A stretch of 64,000 nucleotides of DNA from Flavobacterium hydrocarbonoxydans (GTDB lineage: Bacteria > Bacteroidota > Bacteroidia > Flavobacteriales > Flavobacteriaceae): contig NZ_WSTB01000003.1 of the NCBI RefSeq assembly GCF_009789235.1, positions 310,001 to 374,000 on the forward strand, in the 5' to 3' direction. The notes beneath the pieces were generated by a model, which did not search any database, was not told where the DNA came from, and was given only the letters and a program-made list of their open reading frames with translations. The translations under genes were made by a program, and so were the position numbers. How positions within the stretch are numbered: position 1 is the first letter of the stretch; the number at the start of each line of letters is the position of its first letter. Shown here in pieces: positions 1-9,410 of this stretch.

Positions 1-2084
1 GTAATTTTGATCCAGTTTAGGTTTACGCCTGTATTTTGAATAAAAACACCAAAATTATACGTACCTGCATTTACATTTACAGTCTGAGATACCGTTTGCC
101 AGTTTTGCCATCCACCTGTATTCGGAATATCAACAGATCCTAACTGAATCGTTCCTGCGTTTAAATCTGATGATATCTTGGCACCTGACATCGCACTTGC
201 TACTCTGTATTCGATCAGATAAGAGCCTGAAGTTGGAAAATTGATATTGAAATACGCCATCCAGTCACCTGTATCAGCATATCCTACATTCAAACCTCCT
301 CCTGTGTCTGTTGTTGCTTCGGTTTGAATGCCACTCATAGAAGAATAACTCTCTGCCTGAATTAACGTTGAAACCGGTGGCGGTGTTCCTGTAACCGGAA
401 CTAACTTCCATTGGCCACAAGTCTGATTTACATTTTCCCATTGTTGTACATTCGCACCGTTTGCAGTACTAGCATTGGTCACCTCAACTAATTTACCACT
501 GTGTCGGGCGATAATTTTATAAAAACCATCTCCTGTTGAAACCAGAATAAATTGCTGATTGGTTGTAGCATTGTATGGATATTGCTCTACATTGGCACCA
601 TTGGCTTTGCTAAAATTATTTACATCTAAGGATTGCCCGCTATGATTGGCGATAATTTTATACAAACCATCACCTAAATGAGTGAATGTGAATTTTTGGT
701 TATTATTAGTATTAGCAGTTCCCTGCGCAACATTGGCACCGTTAGACATACTGGCATTCCAGACATCCATGTTTAGAGAACTGTTTCGGTTTTGCAAATA
801 ATACGTAGCGTTTCCTAAAGTAGTGGTTCCGTTCGCAATTACTCTTACAGAAGTTACTTTATCATTCCACGTAGTATTTAAACAGGTATTATCTGAATTG
901 ATTACTGTTGAACCTCCTCCGAAATTATCATCCTGATATAAAATCGCCTGAAAGCCTTGTGCTACTTTAAGCGACGAAATAACATCTGACTGAATTCCTA
1001 AAGAAGTTAATCGCGCCAAATTATAATCCCCAATCGTTAAACCTCCTGAAAAACCAGTATAATTACAATCTTTATACACTGTAATTACATCTGTAGAAGC
1101 AGGAACCTGTGGCTGATTTACACTGATTACTTCGCTAATGGCGTTCAACAATGATTTAGAACCTGTAGCATCCTGCGACAACTCCCAAATCATAATTCCG
1201 CCTGCATTCTGATTTGCAAAAGTGGCTTTTTGTTTGATGGTTGGGATTCCATTATAATAAATCGTACTTCCTACCTGATCTACATTTTCTGCACCCGGAT
1301 ATTGATTTACGATATTGGCAAACGAAATTCCCTGATTGGCAGAAGCTCCAAAACCATATCCGTAAAAAGGTACACCAATAATGGCTTTAGCTGCAGGCAA
1401 ACCTCTTCCTGTCCAGTAATTAAATTGATTTACCGCCATCGTATAAGGAGAATGCTGCCCCGGATTTCCTGGTGCCCAAGGTCCTGTAGCATCATACGCC
1501 ATAATATTAATCCAGTCAAAAGTAGAAAAAGTAGAAGAAGGAACATTTCCTCCACCATATCCTTCTGAAAGAGCTGCCGAAAGCAATTTACCATTCGCAT
1601 GCAATTTAATCCCTAATTCATTGATGAAACCGCCATAATCTCCGTTGATAGCCGGACCTTCTAAATCCATATCGACACCATCGAAGTTATGAGCCACAAC
1701 ATAGTCGTATATTTTCTGAATAAAAGCGGTTCTGTTTCCAGCCGTAATCAGATTAAAATAATTATCTCTGATGGCGCCTCCTTCAGAAACGGAACCTCCT
1801 CCAAGTGATACAAAAACTTTTACATTTTGAGCATGAGCCGCCTGAATAATCGCATTCGATCCTGAATTAAAGGTCAAATACCCATTGGCATCCGGATTTT
1901 CGAACGCAATATTGATATGCGTTAATTTGCCATATTGAATGCTGCCTGAAAACGCATTCAGGTCAATCCAGTTGGGTATGTAAGCGATGACTTTTTTTTG
2001 TGCCATCGAAATCGAAAGATTAAAAATACCCAGTACTAAAATGAGGGTCCATTTTAGATTTAATTTCTGATAGTTTTTTTTCAT
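1..2084 (-). CDS. Secreted GH18 chitinase with crystallin-like, ricin-like and CBM6 tail (3' end outside window)
   Basis: My own minus-strand reading gives an ATG at 2084 and an open frame to the left edge, about 694 residues with the C-terminus missing. A signal peptide ends near residue 28. Residues 30-325 are a compact GH18 barrel with the SLGGG strand and the catalytic DGVDMDLE motif (DxxDxDxE, acid/base Glu142), so chitin hydrolysis in the medium or at the surface is the expected role. After it come a beta/gamma-crystallin-like domain (about 331-415), a ricin-like beta-trefoil with repeated GANV-Q and SG-x-L-V/D motifs (about 426-565) and a CBM6-like domain (from about 574). The tail is nearly the same as that of the neighbouring GH64 protein. 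A T9SS sorting domain would be expected beyond the edge but is not seen. Chitinase is the family norm; endo-N-acetylglucosaminidase is the alternative. Confidence 0.9.
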   Translation of the reverse strand, partial: MKKNYQKLNLKWTLILVLGIFNLSISMAQKKVIAYIPNWIDLNAFSGSIQYGKLTHINIAFENPDANGYLTFNSGSNAIIQAAHAQNVKVFVSLGGGSVSEGGAIRDNYFNLITAGNRTAFIQKIYDYVVAHNFDGVDMDLEGPAINGDYGGFINELGIKLHANGKLLSAALSEGYGGGNVPSSTFSTFDWINIMAYDATGPWAPGNPGQHSPYTMAVNQFNYWTGRGLPAAKAIIGVPFYGYGFGASANQGISFANIVNQYPGAENVDQVGSTIYYNGIPTIKQKATFANQNAGGIMIWELSQDATGSKSLLNAISEVISVNQPQVPASTDVITVYKDCNYTGFSGGLTIGDYNLARLTSLGIQSDVISSLKVAQGFQAILYQDDNFGGGSTVINSDNTCLNTTWNDKVTSVRVIANGTTTLGNATYYLQNRNSSLNMDVWNASMSNGANVAQGTANTNNNQKFTFTHLGDGLYKIIANHSGQSLDVNNFSKANGANVEQYPYNATTNQQFILVSTGDGFYKIIARHSGKLVEVTNASTANGANVQQWENVNQTCGQWKLVPVTGTPPPVSTLIQAESYSSMSGIQTEATTDTGGGLNVGYADTGDWMAYFNINFPTSGSYLIEYRVASAMSGAKISSDLNAGTIQLGSVDIPNTGGWQNWQTVSQTVNVNAGTYNFGVFIQNTGVNLNWIKI

Positions 2085-2135
2085 AGTAGATTTTTTTTTT
2101 AATAATTTAAAAGGTTAATAAATGGGGCGAAATTC

Positions 2136-2181
2136 AAAAAGCCTCAAACAATTCCGTTTTATTAGAATGTTCAAGGCTTTT
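2136..2181 (-). terminator. Hairpin terminator after the GH64 gene
   Basis: Arms 2136-2149 and 2168-2181 pair at 12 of 14 positions and end in a T-rich stretch on the minus strand. It lies just after the GH64 stop and before the GH18 start, so the two genes are probably separate or only partly coupled units. Confidence 0.5.
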
Positions 2182-2193
2182 ATTAGTTAAAAA

Positions 2194-4881
2194 TTATTTT
2201 TTTATAAAACGTCTTATTATTTTGGAACCATCTTTCTCCAAAACAACAAAGTAAATACCTCCTTTTAGTTGGGAAACATCCAGACTGTTGTTATTGATTT
2301 TTTTCTGCGAAACAAAAGCGCCACTTTGAGAGTCCACAATCGATACTACTGATCCTGTTATATCTTTTGAAAATAAAAGAGTACTTTCAACCGGGTTTGG
2401 ATAAATAGTAAAAGCGCTATCATCAACAATGGCCTGATCTTCTGTCACCATTGCATTTTCTGATTTTAATTCACTAGCCGTTTTTGCTGCACCAGATTTG
2501 GTAATTCTTATCCAATTGATATTTAAACCCGTATTTTGGATGAATATCCCAAAATTATAAGTTCCAGCTGTAACATTTACCGTTTGTGTTACGGTTTGCC
2601 AGTTTTGCCATCCTCCTGTGTTTGGTATATCTACATTTCCTAATACAATCGCTCCTCCGTTTAAGTCTGATGATATTTTGGCACCAGATACTGCAGTTGC
2701 TACTCTATATTCGATTGTATAAGAACCAGAAGTTGGGAAATTAATAGCGTTATAAGCCATCCAGTCGCCCGTTTCGGTATAACCTACATTCGATCCACCA
2801 CCAGTATCGGTAGTTGCTTCAACCTGAATTCCGCTCATAGCTGAGTAGTTTTCTGCCTGAATTAAAGTAGAAACAGGAGTTGTTGTAACCGGAATCAGTT
2901 TCCATTGACCACAAGTCTGGTTTACATTTTCCCATTGCTGTACATTCGCTCCATTTGCCATACTGGCATTTGTTACCTCAACTAATTTACCACTGTGTCT
3001 GGCGATAATTTTGTAAAAACCATCTCCTGTAGAAACCAGAATAAATTGTTGGTTAGTCGTTGCATTGTATGGATATTGCTCTACGTTAGCACCATTAGCT
3101 TTATTGAAATTATTTACATCTAATGATTGTCCGCTGTGATTCACAACGATTTTATACAAACCATCACCTAAATGGGTAAATGCAAATTTCTGATTGTTAT
3201 TGGTATTAGGAGTTCCCTGCGCCACATTCGCACCATTGGCTGAACTGGCATTCCAGACATCCATGTTTAATCCGCTGTTTCTGTTTTGCAGATAGTACGT
3301 TACATTTCCTAAAGTCGTTGTTCCATTAGCAAGAATACGAATAGACGAAACTTTATCATTCCATGTCGTATTCAGACAGGTATTATCCGAATTGATTACT
3401 GTAGAAGCTCCAGTGAAGTTATCATCCTGATATAAAATCGCCTGAAAACCCTGTGCTACTTTAAGTGACGAAATATCATCATTTAAAACCCCTAAAGTAT
3501 TTAAACGTGCCAAATTATAATCGCCAATCGTTAATCCACCTGAAAAACCTCCATAATTACAATCTTTATACACCGTAATTACATCTGTAGAAGCCGGTAC
3601 TGAAGGAACTGTTCCTGCATAACCTCCAAAAACAGCAATTACTTTAGTTGGTTGAGGTGAATGTAATGATGGTGACTGATCGGCCACATCATCGTAAGCA
3701 AATCCGTAAGCCAGATTATCAACACTGATTCCTGGTAAATGCCAGAATTTTGAGTAGTGATTCGTTGGATTCGCCTGATAGAATTGCGAAGCATTGTACC
3801 AGTTTTGCTGTCCAGGATTAGTGGTTGTAACATTTACCATGTGTCTGTTGATTGCAGCTGTTAATTGTGCCTGAACGACAAGATCCAGATCGCCGTCAAC
3901 TAATCTTCGGTCTAAAACACCTTTTCCTTCCAAAGCTTCCTGAGTCGAAGGTCTGCTTTGTACTCTTCCGGTACGACCAGTAAAACCTCCTGATTGTCCT
4001 ACAACTTCCAGTTGTTCTCCAATTACTCTTCCTTTAAAAACTCCCGCATCACCTGCGTAGAATATCAAATCTTCGTTTTTATATTTATTCCAGATGGCAT
4101 CAATATATGATTTTAGATAATTAGCATGAGGCCCTACTGAAGTTCCGCCTGTTCCATCTGCAAAAGCTGGTGTTTTTGATGGTGCTGTAATTTCTCCTGT
4201 CGCATCGTTTACGCATCCCTGAAATTCTGATGGTACATTGGCTTTAAAAGCCGCCACAATATCAGCGTGTTTTTTCAATTCACCTACACGTTTTTGATAC
4301 CCATTGGCTCCAAACAATTCAAGTCCCATTGGGTATTTGTATGAATCAACTCTTGAAGGGTTTCCGAAGAATCCGTATTGATTGTTCGTTAATTCTATAA
4401 TTTCATATAAAATTCCCTGATTCGGATCGGTTGCATTCAAAGGATTTGGCGAAGTATATCCTGACGGAGCGCCATTGGCACCAAAAAAGTAAAAATACAA
4501 CTGTTGCCCTTTAGCTATAAAAACTCTACAGCCTGCAATAAGCGGCAAGGTGAAAGTCTTATTTGGAATTTCGCTTAATTTCGTAAAGCAATTGGCATAT
4601 TTTGAGTTTTGTCCCGGACCTGTGTTTCCACCAATTGTTGGTCCTGTAACCGTATTATAAGAAGAACTCATTGGCAACACCTGACTTGTTTTGGCATTTA
4701 CCCAAACGTGGTTTCCTGTGGTATAATCGATACCTACAATGGCAACATACAATTCGTTGTCATTAAAGGTCGAAGTATTGCTTATCGTAAAAGGAATGGC
4801 TCCTTGTCCGTACATTAAATTTGATAACACTAACAGTAATCCTGTCAGAAAGTAAATTCTGGTAAACTTCATTTTTTTCAT
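2194..4881 (-). CDS. Secreted GH64 beta-1,3-glucanase with crystallin-like, ricin-like, CBM6 and T9SS domains
   Basis: 895 residues. A signal peptide ends near residue 26. Residues 28-425 resemble GH64, the laminaripentaose-producing beta-1,3-glucanases: a thaumatin-like beta-barrel followed by a mixed domain. Glu163 and Asp179 are 16 residues apart, the spacing known for the GH64 catalytic pair. Then follow a beta/gamma-crystallin-like domain (434-520), a ricin-like beta-trefoil (525-665), a CBM6-like domain (673-800) and a T9SS type A sorting domain starting at the YPNP motif near 825 and ending in basic residues. The protein should therefore be exported and released or anchored by the gliding-linked T9SS. 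The accessory domains point to binding of insoluble glucan or chitin. The start may be Met1 or Met4; both precede the signal peptide. Confidence 0.88.
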   Translation of the reverse strand: MKKMKFTRIYFLTGLLLVLSNLMYGQGAIPFTISNTSTFNDNELYVAIVGIDYTTGNHVWVNAKTSQVLPMSSSYNTVTGPTIGGNTGPGQNSKYANCFTKLSEIPNKTFTLPLIAGCRVFIAKGQQLYFYFFGANGAPSGYTSPNPLNATDPNQGILYEIIELTNNQYGFFGNPSRVDSYKYPMGLELFGANGYQKRVGELKKHADIVAAFKANVPSEFQGCVNDATGEITAPSKTPAFADGTGGTSVGPHANYLKSYIDAIWNKYKNEDLIFYAGDAGVFKGRVIGEQLEVVGQSGGFTGRTGRVQSRPSTQEALEGKGVLDRRLVDGDLDLVVQAQLTAAINRHMVNVTTTNPGQQNWYNASQFYQANPTNHYSKFWHLPGISVDNLAYGFAYDDVADQSPSLHSPQPTKVIAVFGGYAGTVPSVPASTDVITVYKDCNYGGFSGGLTIGDYNLARLNTLGVLNDDISSLKVAQGFQAILYQDDNFTGASTVINSDNTCLNTTWNDKVSSIRILANGTTTLGNVTYYLQNRNSGLNMDVWNASSANGANVAQGTPNTNNNQKFAFTHLGDGLYKIVVNHSGQSLDVNNFNKANGANVEQYPYNATTNQQFILVSTGDGFYKIIARHSGKLVEVTNASMANGANVQQWENVNQTCGQWKLIPVTTTPVSTLIQAENYSAMSGIQVEATTDTGGGSNVGYTETGDWMAYNAINFPTSGSYTIEYRVATAVSGAKISSDLNGGAIVLGNVDIPNTGGWQNWQTVTQTVNVTAGTYNFGIFIQNTGLNINWIRITKSGAAKTASELKSENAMVTEDQAIVDDSAFTIYPNPVESTLLFSKDITGSVVSIVDSQSGAFVSQKKINNNSLDVSQLKGGIYFVVLEKDGSKIIRRFIKK

Positions 4882-5227
4882 ATCTAATTTTATTTTGTTA
4901 TTTGACTATCCGCTTCTTATGACAACCATTAAGAATGGCACACAGGTTAAACTGATTTAACTGATTAACGCTGATTGTGATATAAAGGCTATGAAAAATC
5001 TGTTATATCTGTTCAATCGGTGTCATCTGTGGCCCATTTCTATATTTAGCCCGTTTAGCGGATAAACCCGTTTTGTTATTAAATAGATTCTTAAAAAACA
5101 TTCTTCTAATAGACCATGATGATACTAATCCGCCAGGTGTAACTATTTAGAGCTATCCTTTTTTAAATCTAAATTTTACAAACCATGAAAATTTATTTTT
5201 AAATTCAGCTACACCCAGCGGCTTATA
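4882..5227. other. Gene-free spacer with dispersed intergenic repeat
   Basis: 346 bp between the GH64 and GH16 genes. I see no ORF of note. Positions 4938-5036 hold low-complexity text rich in ctgatt, ctgtt and tcatctgtgg. The 18-mer at 5006-5023 recurs exactly as the reverse complement at 17591-17608, so this is a dispersed element rather than a gene-specific leader. The GH64 promoter must lie within this stretch, but I could not place it. Confidence 0.5.
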
Positions 5228-8200
5228 TTATTCTTTAACCAATTTTTTAGTCCAGTTTTTCTGATCAGAATTTACACTGATGATGTAAACTCCTTTGGCT
5301 AACTGGCTCACATCAACAAGGCTTTCCTGAGTTGTTGCGTCCAGTTTCGTTTGCAGAACTGCTTTTCCTGATAAATCATAAATCGTAACGACTTTATTAT
5401 CTAATTTACCCGGTAATGAAAGCTGAACAAAACTGCTTGCAGGGTTAGGATACATCGCGATTTCAGCGCTTCCTTCTTCGGATATCTCTTTTTTAGCCGA
5501 TGCTGATTTAGCAGTCGATGGAGATCCGTAAGCTTCTATTTCGAACAATGAATATCCGTAAGGTGCTAGAGCTTTGGTAGTACATAAGATTCTGATGTAT
5601 CTTCCTGTTCCGCTTACAGTAAGGTCATCGGTACCACCATCGCTGGCAGTTTGTGTGTTTACGGTTTCATTTTCTGTAAACGTAGCATCTGTAGAAATTT
5701 GCACTTTATATTGTGTAGCAAAAGCGGCTTCCCATTTTAAAACGACTCTGTTGATATTGTAGTTACTTTGCAAATCCACATAAATCCATTCGCTTGTGTT
5801 AGCAAAACTGCTCGCCCATCTTGTTGCGATATCACCATCAGTTGCTTTTGTTGGAGAGTAGGTTGCGTTTTCTTCTGTAGAAGCTACAGCTGGTTTGGAT
5901 AAAGCCAAATTCACATTTGTATTCACTGTAATATTTCGAACAATAACATCACTAAAAACTCCTGTAGTCAGGGTTCCGTTTGCGTGAGAAGTAACTGCCA
6001 TACCTACATAAATAGTATTGGCCATTGCAATTGTTCTTGGTGTTCCAATTTGTGTCCATGTTGTTCCGTTATCCGAAGCATAAGACGTAAATACATTTCC
6101 TGAACGTACCAAACGAACCCATTTTGGAGCTGCTCCGCCAAGACCTTCAAAAATGGTTATTCCTGAAGTAGCATCTCTTGATAAAAACTCAATCCCTGCT
6201 CCTGCACTGGCATCTGTCATCGCGTGTTTAGATGTTGGTGTAAGTGTCTCACGGAACATAACACCTGCTTTAGCGTACGTATTGGTATTGGTTAATGAAT
6301 TAACTTTGGCTATAATTTCAGCATTTCCTGTAATAGGCTGATACACATATTGAAATTGATCCGAAGATTCCCAAATATCGTTTCCTGCTCCTTTTACCGT
6401 AAAGGTTCCGCTTAAATAAGTAGCGGATCCTGCTGGTGTAGCAGCACCTAAATCAGCACTTACCCAGGGAGCTGGTAAAGTACCTGTAGGTTCTTCTGTT
6501 CCAACTAAATTTAAGCTTCTGATATTATCAAAATAATAGGTATTCCCTGAACTGGTTCCTGGTTCGAATAAAAACACAAAACGGTTTACTTCGCTATCCA
6601 AAGTTGAAGCATCCGGAGAACTTGCATAGGTAAACGTAACCGTATGCCAGGCATTCGACTGTTTTACAACGCCCTGATACACACTATGTCTTCCGGCAGG
6701 AAAATTAGACGGAATCGAAGCACTGCTTTCTGCCTGCCATGAAATGATAGACCCAACAGGTGCTGAAGTATAAACATCCATCGCAAACTTTTTTGTTCCG
6801 TTTTTGAAATCTCCAATATTCGTTATAGTCGAATTGAACGAGAAGTTATCGTATAATTCTGTTGCTTTTCTAACGTATCTTCCAACGTTTGCCGAAGTAT
6901 TGATTCCGCTCGCATTAGGATTCGCTGCATTGGCAGTATAGGTTCCAATAGCATCTCTAAACGTAATATTATGTATCGTTTGGTAATCCTCATATACTAC
7001 GCCTGGCGTAAAAGTGTCAGGAAGTTTTGTAGCACCAATTCTAACATTATCAAAATAATAAGTATCACTAGTATAAGAACCTGAATTAAATAACAATACC
7101 ATCTGATTGATTGCTAAATTCGAAGTTCCGCCATCTGGACTGGAATTGTAATAAAAAGTAAGCGTCTCCCACTGATTTTGTTTGGTGGTAATTGCTACAT
7201 AATTACTGTTTCTTCCTGTTGGAAAATTCGTTGGAAGCGACGTTGCACTATTTTCTAAATTCATGCTCACTACAGTTCCTATTGGTGCCGTAGTATAAAC
7301 ATCAATCATGATTTTATTGGTTTGGTTTTTCAACAAACCGGCGTCCTCAATATTATTTTGGGTATTAAAAAACAATACATCATATTGTTCGGTAACGTTA
7401 CGTACATAACGTGCCACATTAGCAGATCCGTTTACCGAATTTGCTCCAGGATTGGCTACCACAGAATAGGTTCCTGTAGTTGTTCCTTTAATAATTTTGC
7501 TTGTACCGTCATAGTTTTCTAAAACCGTAGTCGAAATAACTGGTTTTTCAGGAGCTGCTTTGGTCAGTAAATTATCGAAGTAATACGTGGCATTCGAATT
7601 CGAATTGGATTCAAACAAAAACACAACATTATTAATTGCCAAAGCACTGGTATTGGCGTCTATCACTTTTTCGAATTCAAATTCAATAGTTTCCCATTTG
7701 TTCTGAACCGTTGTTGCTGCTTTATAAGAACTGTGTCTTCCTAAAGGATAATTGATAGCAGTTGTTACCAGGCTGTTTTCTAATTGCATCGAAATTTTGG
7801 TTCCAACGGGTGCTGAAGTATAAATATCAAAAGAGATTTTTTTCCTTCCATACACATAATCATTTGCATTGCTGATGACTACATTTTTGATATTCATAAC
7901 ATCATACAACTCCGAAGCATTACGAACATACCTTCCGACAAGAGCGGAAGTATTTACTCCCGTAGCCGAAGGATTTGCAACAGCTTCGGTCAGAACACCT
8001 GTTTTATTCAGATATACAATATTTCGGTTCGTCTGAAAATCTTCATATATTCTTTCTACCGGCAAAGGCGGCTCAGTCGTTACTGCTAGTTTATATGTTT
8101 TATCTGCACAACCTGTTACAACAGCTGCTACGCTTACATCACCACCGGTTGTTCCCCAGTTTACAGTAATCGTATTGGTTCCTTGTCCAGAAGTTATCGT

Positions 8201-9190
8201 AGCACCTGCTGGCACTGTCCAGTTGTAAGTAGCGCCTGCTATAGTATTTACAGAATAAGTTTTATTGGTTTCATTAGTATATACTTTCGCATCACCGGTT
8301 ACACCATAACTAAAACTACCACTATAAACCCTAACATAATCTACTAATAAACTTGCCGGAAAATCACCAGGAATAGGTTCTACTCCTGCTCCGTTTACAC
8401 TGGTATATGGAGTTCCTAAGCTACCAACAGCCAAGTTTAAAATAATATAAAATTGTCTGTCATTAAAAGGCCATCCTCCATTTGCGGTAGTATTAGGTGT
8501 CGCAGTATGAAATAAATTGCCATCGATAAACCATTTTATGATATTTGGTCCCCATTCTACAGCATACACATGAAATTCTGTAGATAAATCGGTTGGTGAT
8601 GTATAACTTCTTCCGGTATAATGATAACCTCCTGCGTCATAATGAATCGTTCCATCTACAGATTTTGGGTTTCTATGCTTGGTTTCCATGATATCAATCT
8701 CTCCGGTATATGGCCAGGTTCCTGCGCCACCATCGGGTAACATCCAAAAGGCCGGCCAGGCTCCCATTCCGGTTGACAACTTCATACGGGCTTCGATTCT
8801 TCCGTATTTTACTGCATATTTTCCTTCTGTTGTAAGTTTAGCCGAAGAGTACGGCTGTTGCGGAAATTGTGTACTTGGCTCATATTTAGCCACAATACTC
8901 AAATAACTGTCTGCTCCCTGTTTGACAATCGTTGCCTGATTAGGATCGTAACGCTGGGCTTCGGCATTACCAAAACCACATAAATTAGGACAGCCGTTTC
9001 CGGTAATACTCTGCCATTTCACACCATCAATTGTAGTACCGTTAAACTCATCTGCCCAAACGAGCGTATTGCATTGGGAATACATTTTCAAAAAAGGCGA
9101 AAGCATTAAAATCATCAGAATAACGCACCTCTTTAAAAATAAGTAATTTCTTTCCGTTGGTTGATCGGAAAAAGAGTCTTTTTGTTTCAT
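5228..9190 (-). CDS. Multidomain secreted GH16 laminarinase-like enzyme with three internal repeats, CBM32 and T9SS domain
   Basis: 1,320 residues, so most of the protein is not catalytic. A hydrophobic export signal lies at 20-39. Residues 42-290 are GH16, with the GEIDIMET active-site motif at 163-170 (nucleophile Glu164, acid/base Glu169), typical of bacterial endo-beta-1,3-glucanases. An Ig/PKD-like domain follows (about 295-372). Three homologous beta-rich repeats of about 166 residues come next (380-545, 553-718, 731-895), each with RYVR, a YTxAPxG strand and a YYFDN end. A domain at about 905-1085 resembles the DUF1349/LamG-like fold. An F5/8 type C (CBM32-like) domain spans about 1090-1225, and a T9SS sorting domain starts at the YPNP motif near 1247. 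Neighbours GH64 and GH18 support a role in beta-1,3-glucan or fungal wall breakdown. Confidence 0.9.
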   Translation of the reverse strand: MKQKDSFSDQPTERNYLFLKRCVILMILMLSPFLKMYSQCNTLVWADEFNGTTIDGVKWQSITGNGCPNLCGFGNAEAQRYDPNQATIVKQGADSYLSIVAKYEPSTQFPQQPYSSAKLTTEGKYAVKYGRIEARMKLSTGMGAWPAFWMLPDGGAGTWPYTGEIDIMETKHRNPKSVDGTIHYDAGGYHYTGRSYTSPTDLSTEFHVYAVEWGPNIIKWFIDGNLFHTATPNTTANGGWPFNDRQFYIILNLAVGSLGTPYTSVNGAGVEPIPGDFPASLLVDYVRVYSGSFSYGVTGDAKVYTNETNKTYSVNTIAGATYNWTVPAGATITSGQGTNTITVNWGTTGGDVSVAAVVTGCADKTYKLAVTTEPPLPVERIYEDFQTNRNIVYLNKTGVLTEAVANPSATGVNTSALVGRYVRNASELYDVMNIKNVVISNANDYVYGRKKISFDIYTSAPVGTKISMQLENSLVTTAINYPLGRHSSYKAATTVQNKWETIEFEFEKVIDANTSALAINNVVFLFESNSNSNATYYFDNLLTKAAPEKPVISTTVLENYDGTSKIIKGTTTGTYSVVANPGANSVNGSANVARYVRNVTEQYDVLFFNTQNNIEDAGLLKNQTNKIMIDVYTTAPIGTVVSMNLENSATSLPTNFPTGRNSNYVAITTKQNQWETLTFYYNSSPDGGTSNLAINQMVLLFNSGSYTSDTYYFDNVRIGATKLPDTFTPGVVYEDYQTIHNITFRDAIGTYTANAANPNASGINTSANVGRYVRKATELYDNFSFNSTITNIGDFKNGTKKFAMDVYTSAPVGSIISWQAESSASIPSNFPAGRHSVYQGVVKQSNAWHTVTFTYASSPDASTLDSEVNRFVFLFEPGTSSGNTYYFDNIRSLNLVGTEEPTGTLPAPWVSADLGAATPAGSATYLSGTFTVKGAGNDIWESSDQFQYVYQPITGNAEIIAKVNSLTNTNTYAKAGVMFRETLTPTSKHAMTDASAGAGIEFLSRDATSGITIFEGLGGAAPKWVRLVRSGNVFTSYASDNGTTWTQIGTPRTIAMANTIYVGMAVTSHANGTLTTGVFSDVIVRNITVNTNVNLALSKPAVASTEENATYSPTKATDGDIATRWASSFANTSEWIYVDLQSNYNINRVVLKWEAAFATQYKVQISTDATFTENETVNTQTASDGGTDDLTVSGTGRYIRILCTTKALAPYGYSLFEIEAYGSPSTAKSASAKKEISEEGSAEIAMYPNPASSFVQLSLPGKLDNKVVTIYDLSGKAVLQTKLDATTQESLVDVSQLAKGVYIISVNSDQKNWTKKLVKE

Positions 9191-9410
9191 TTTTTTTGTG
9201 TTTTTTTGTTAGTAAAGAATTATTAACAGAATAAAAATACTATCCTTACAAAACAGTATATCATTTTATTAATAACATACAATATTAACAAATAAACTAT
9301 GCGAGACCCCTATTTATCAATACGGTTTGACTACGGTGTTCGTAAATTTATGTAGTAAACCATAGACAAACCCCTAAATACGGGATGCGATTTTACTTAA
9401 TAATTAAAAA

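Noticed and set aside
1230..1568. 112-residue plus-strand ORF opposite the GH18 gene
   Set aside because: It is antisense to the catalytic domain with conserved GH18 motifs and has Ser/Arg/Ile-rich shadow composition.
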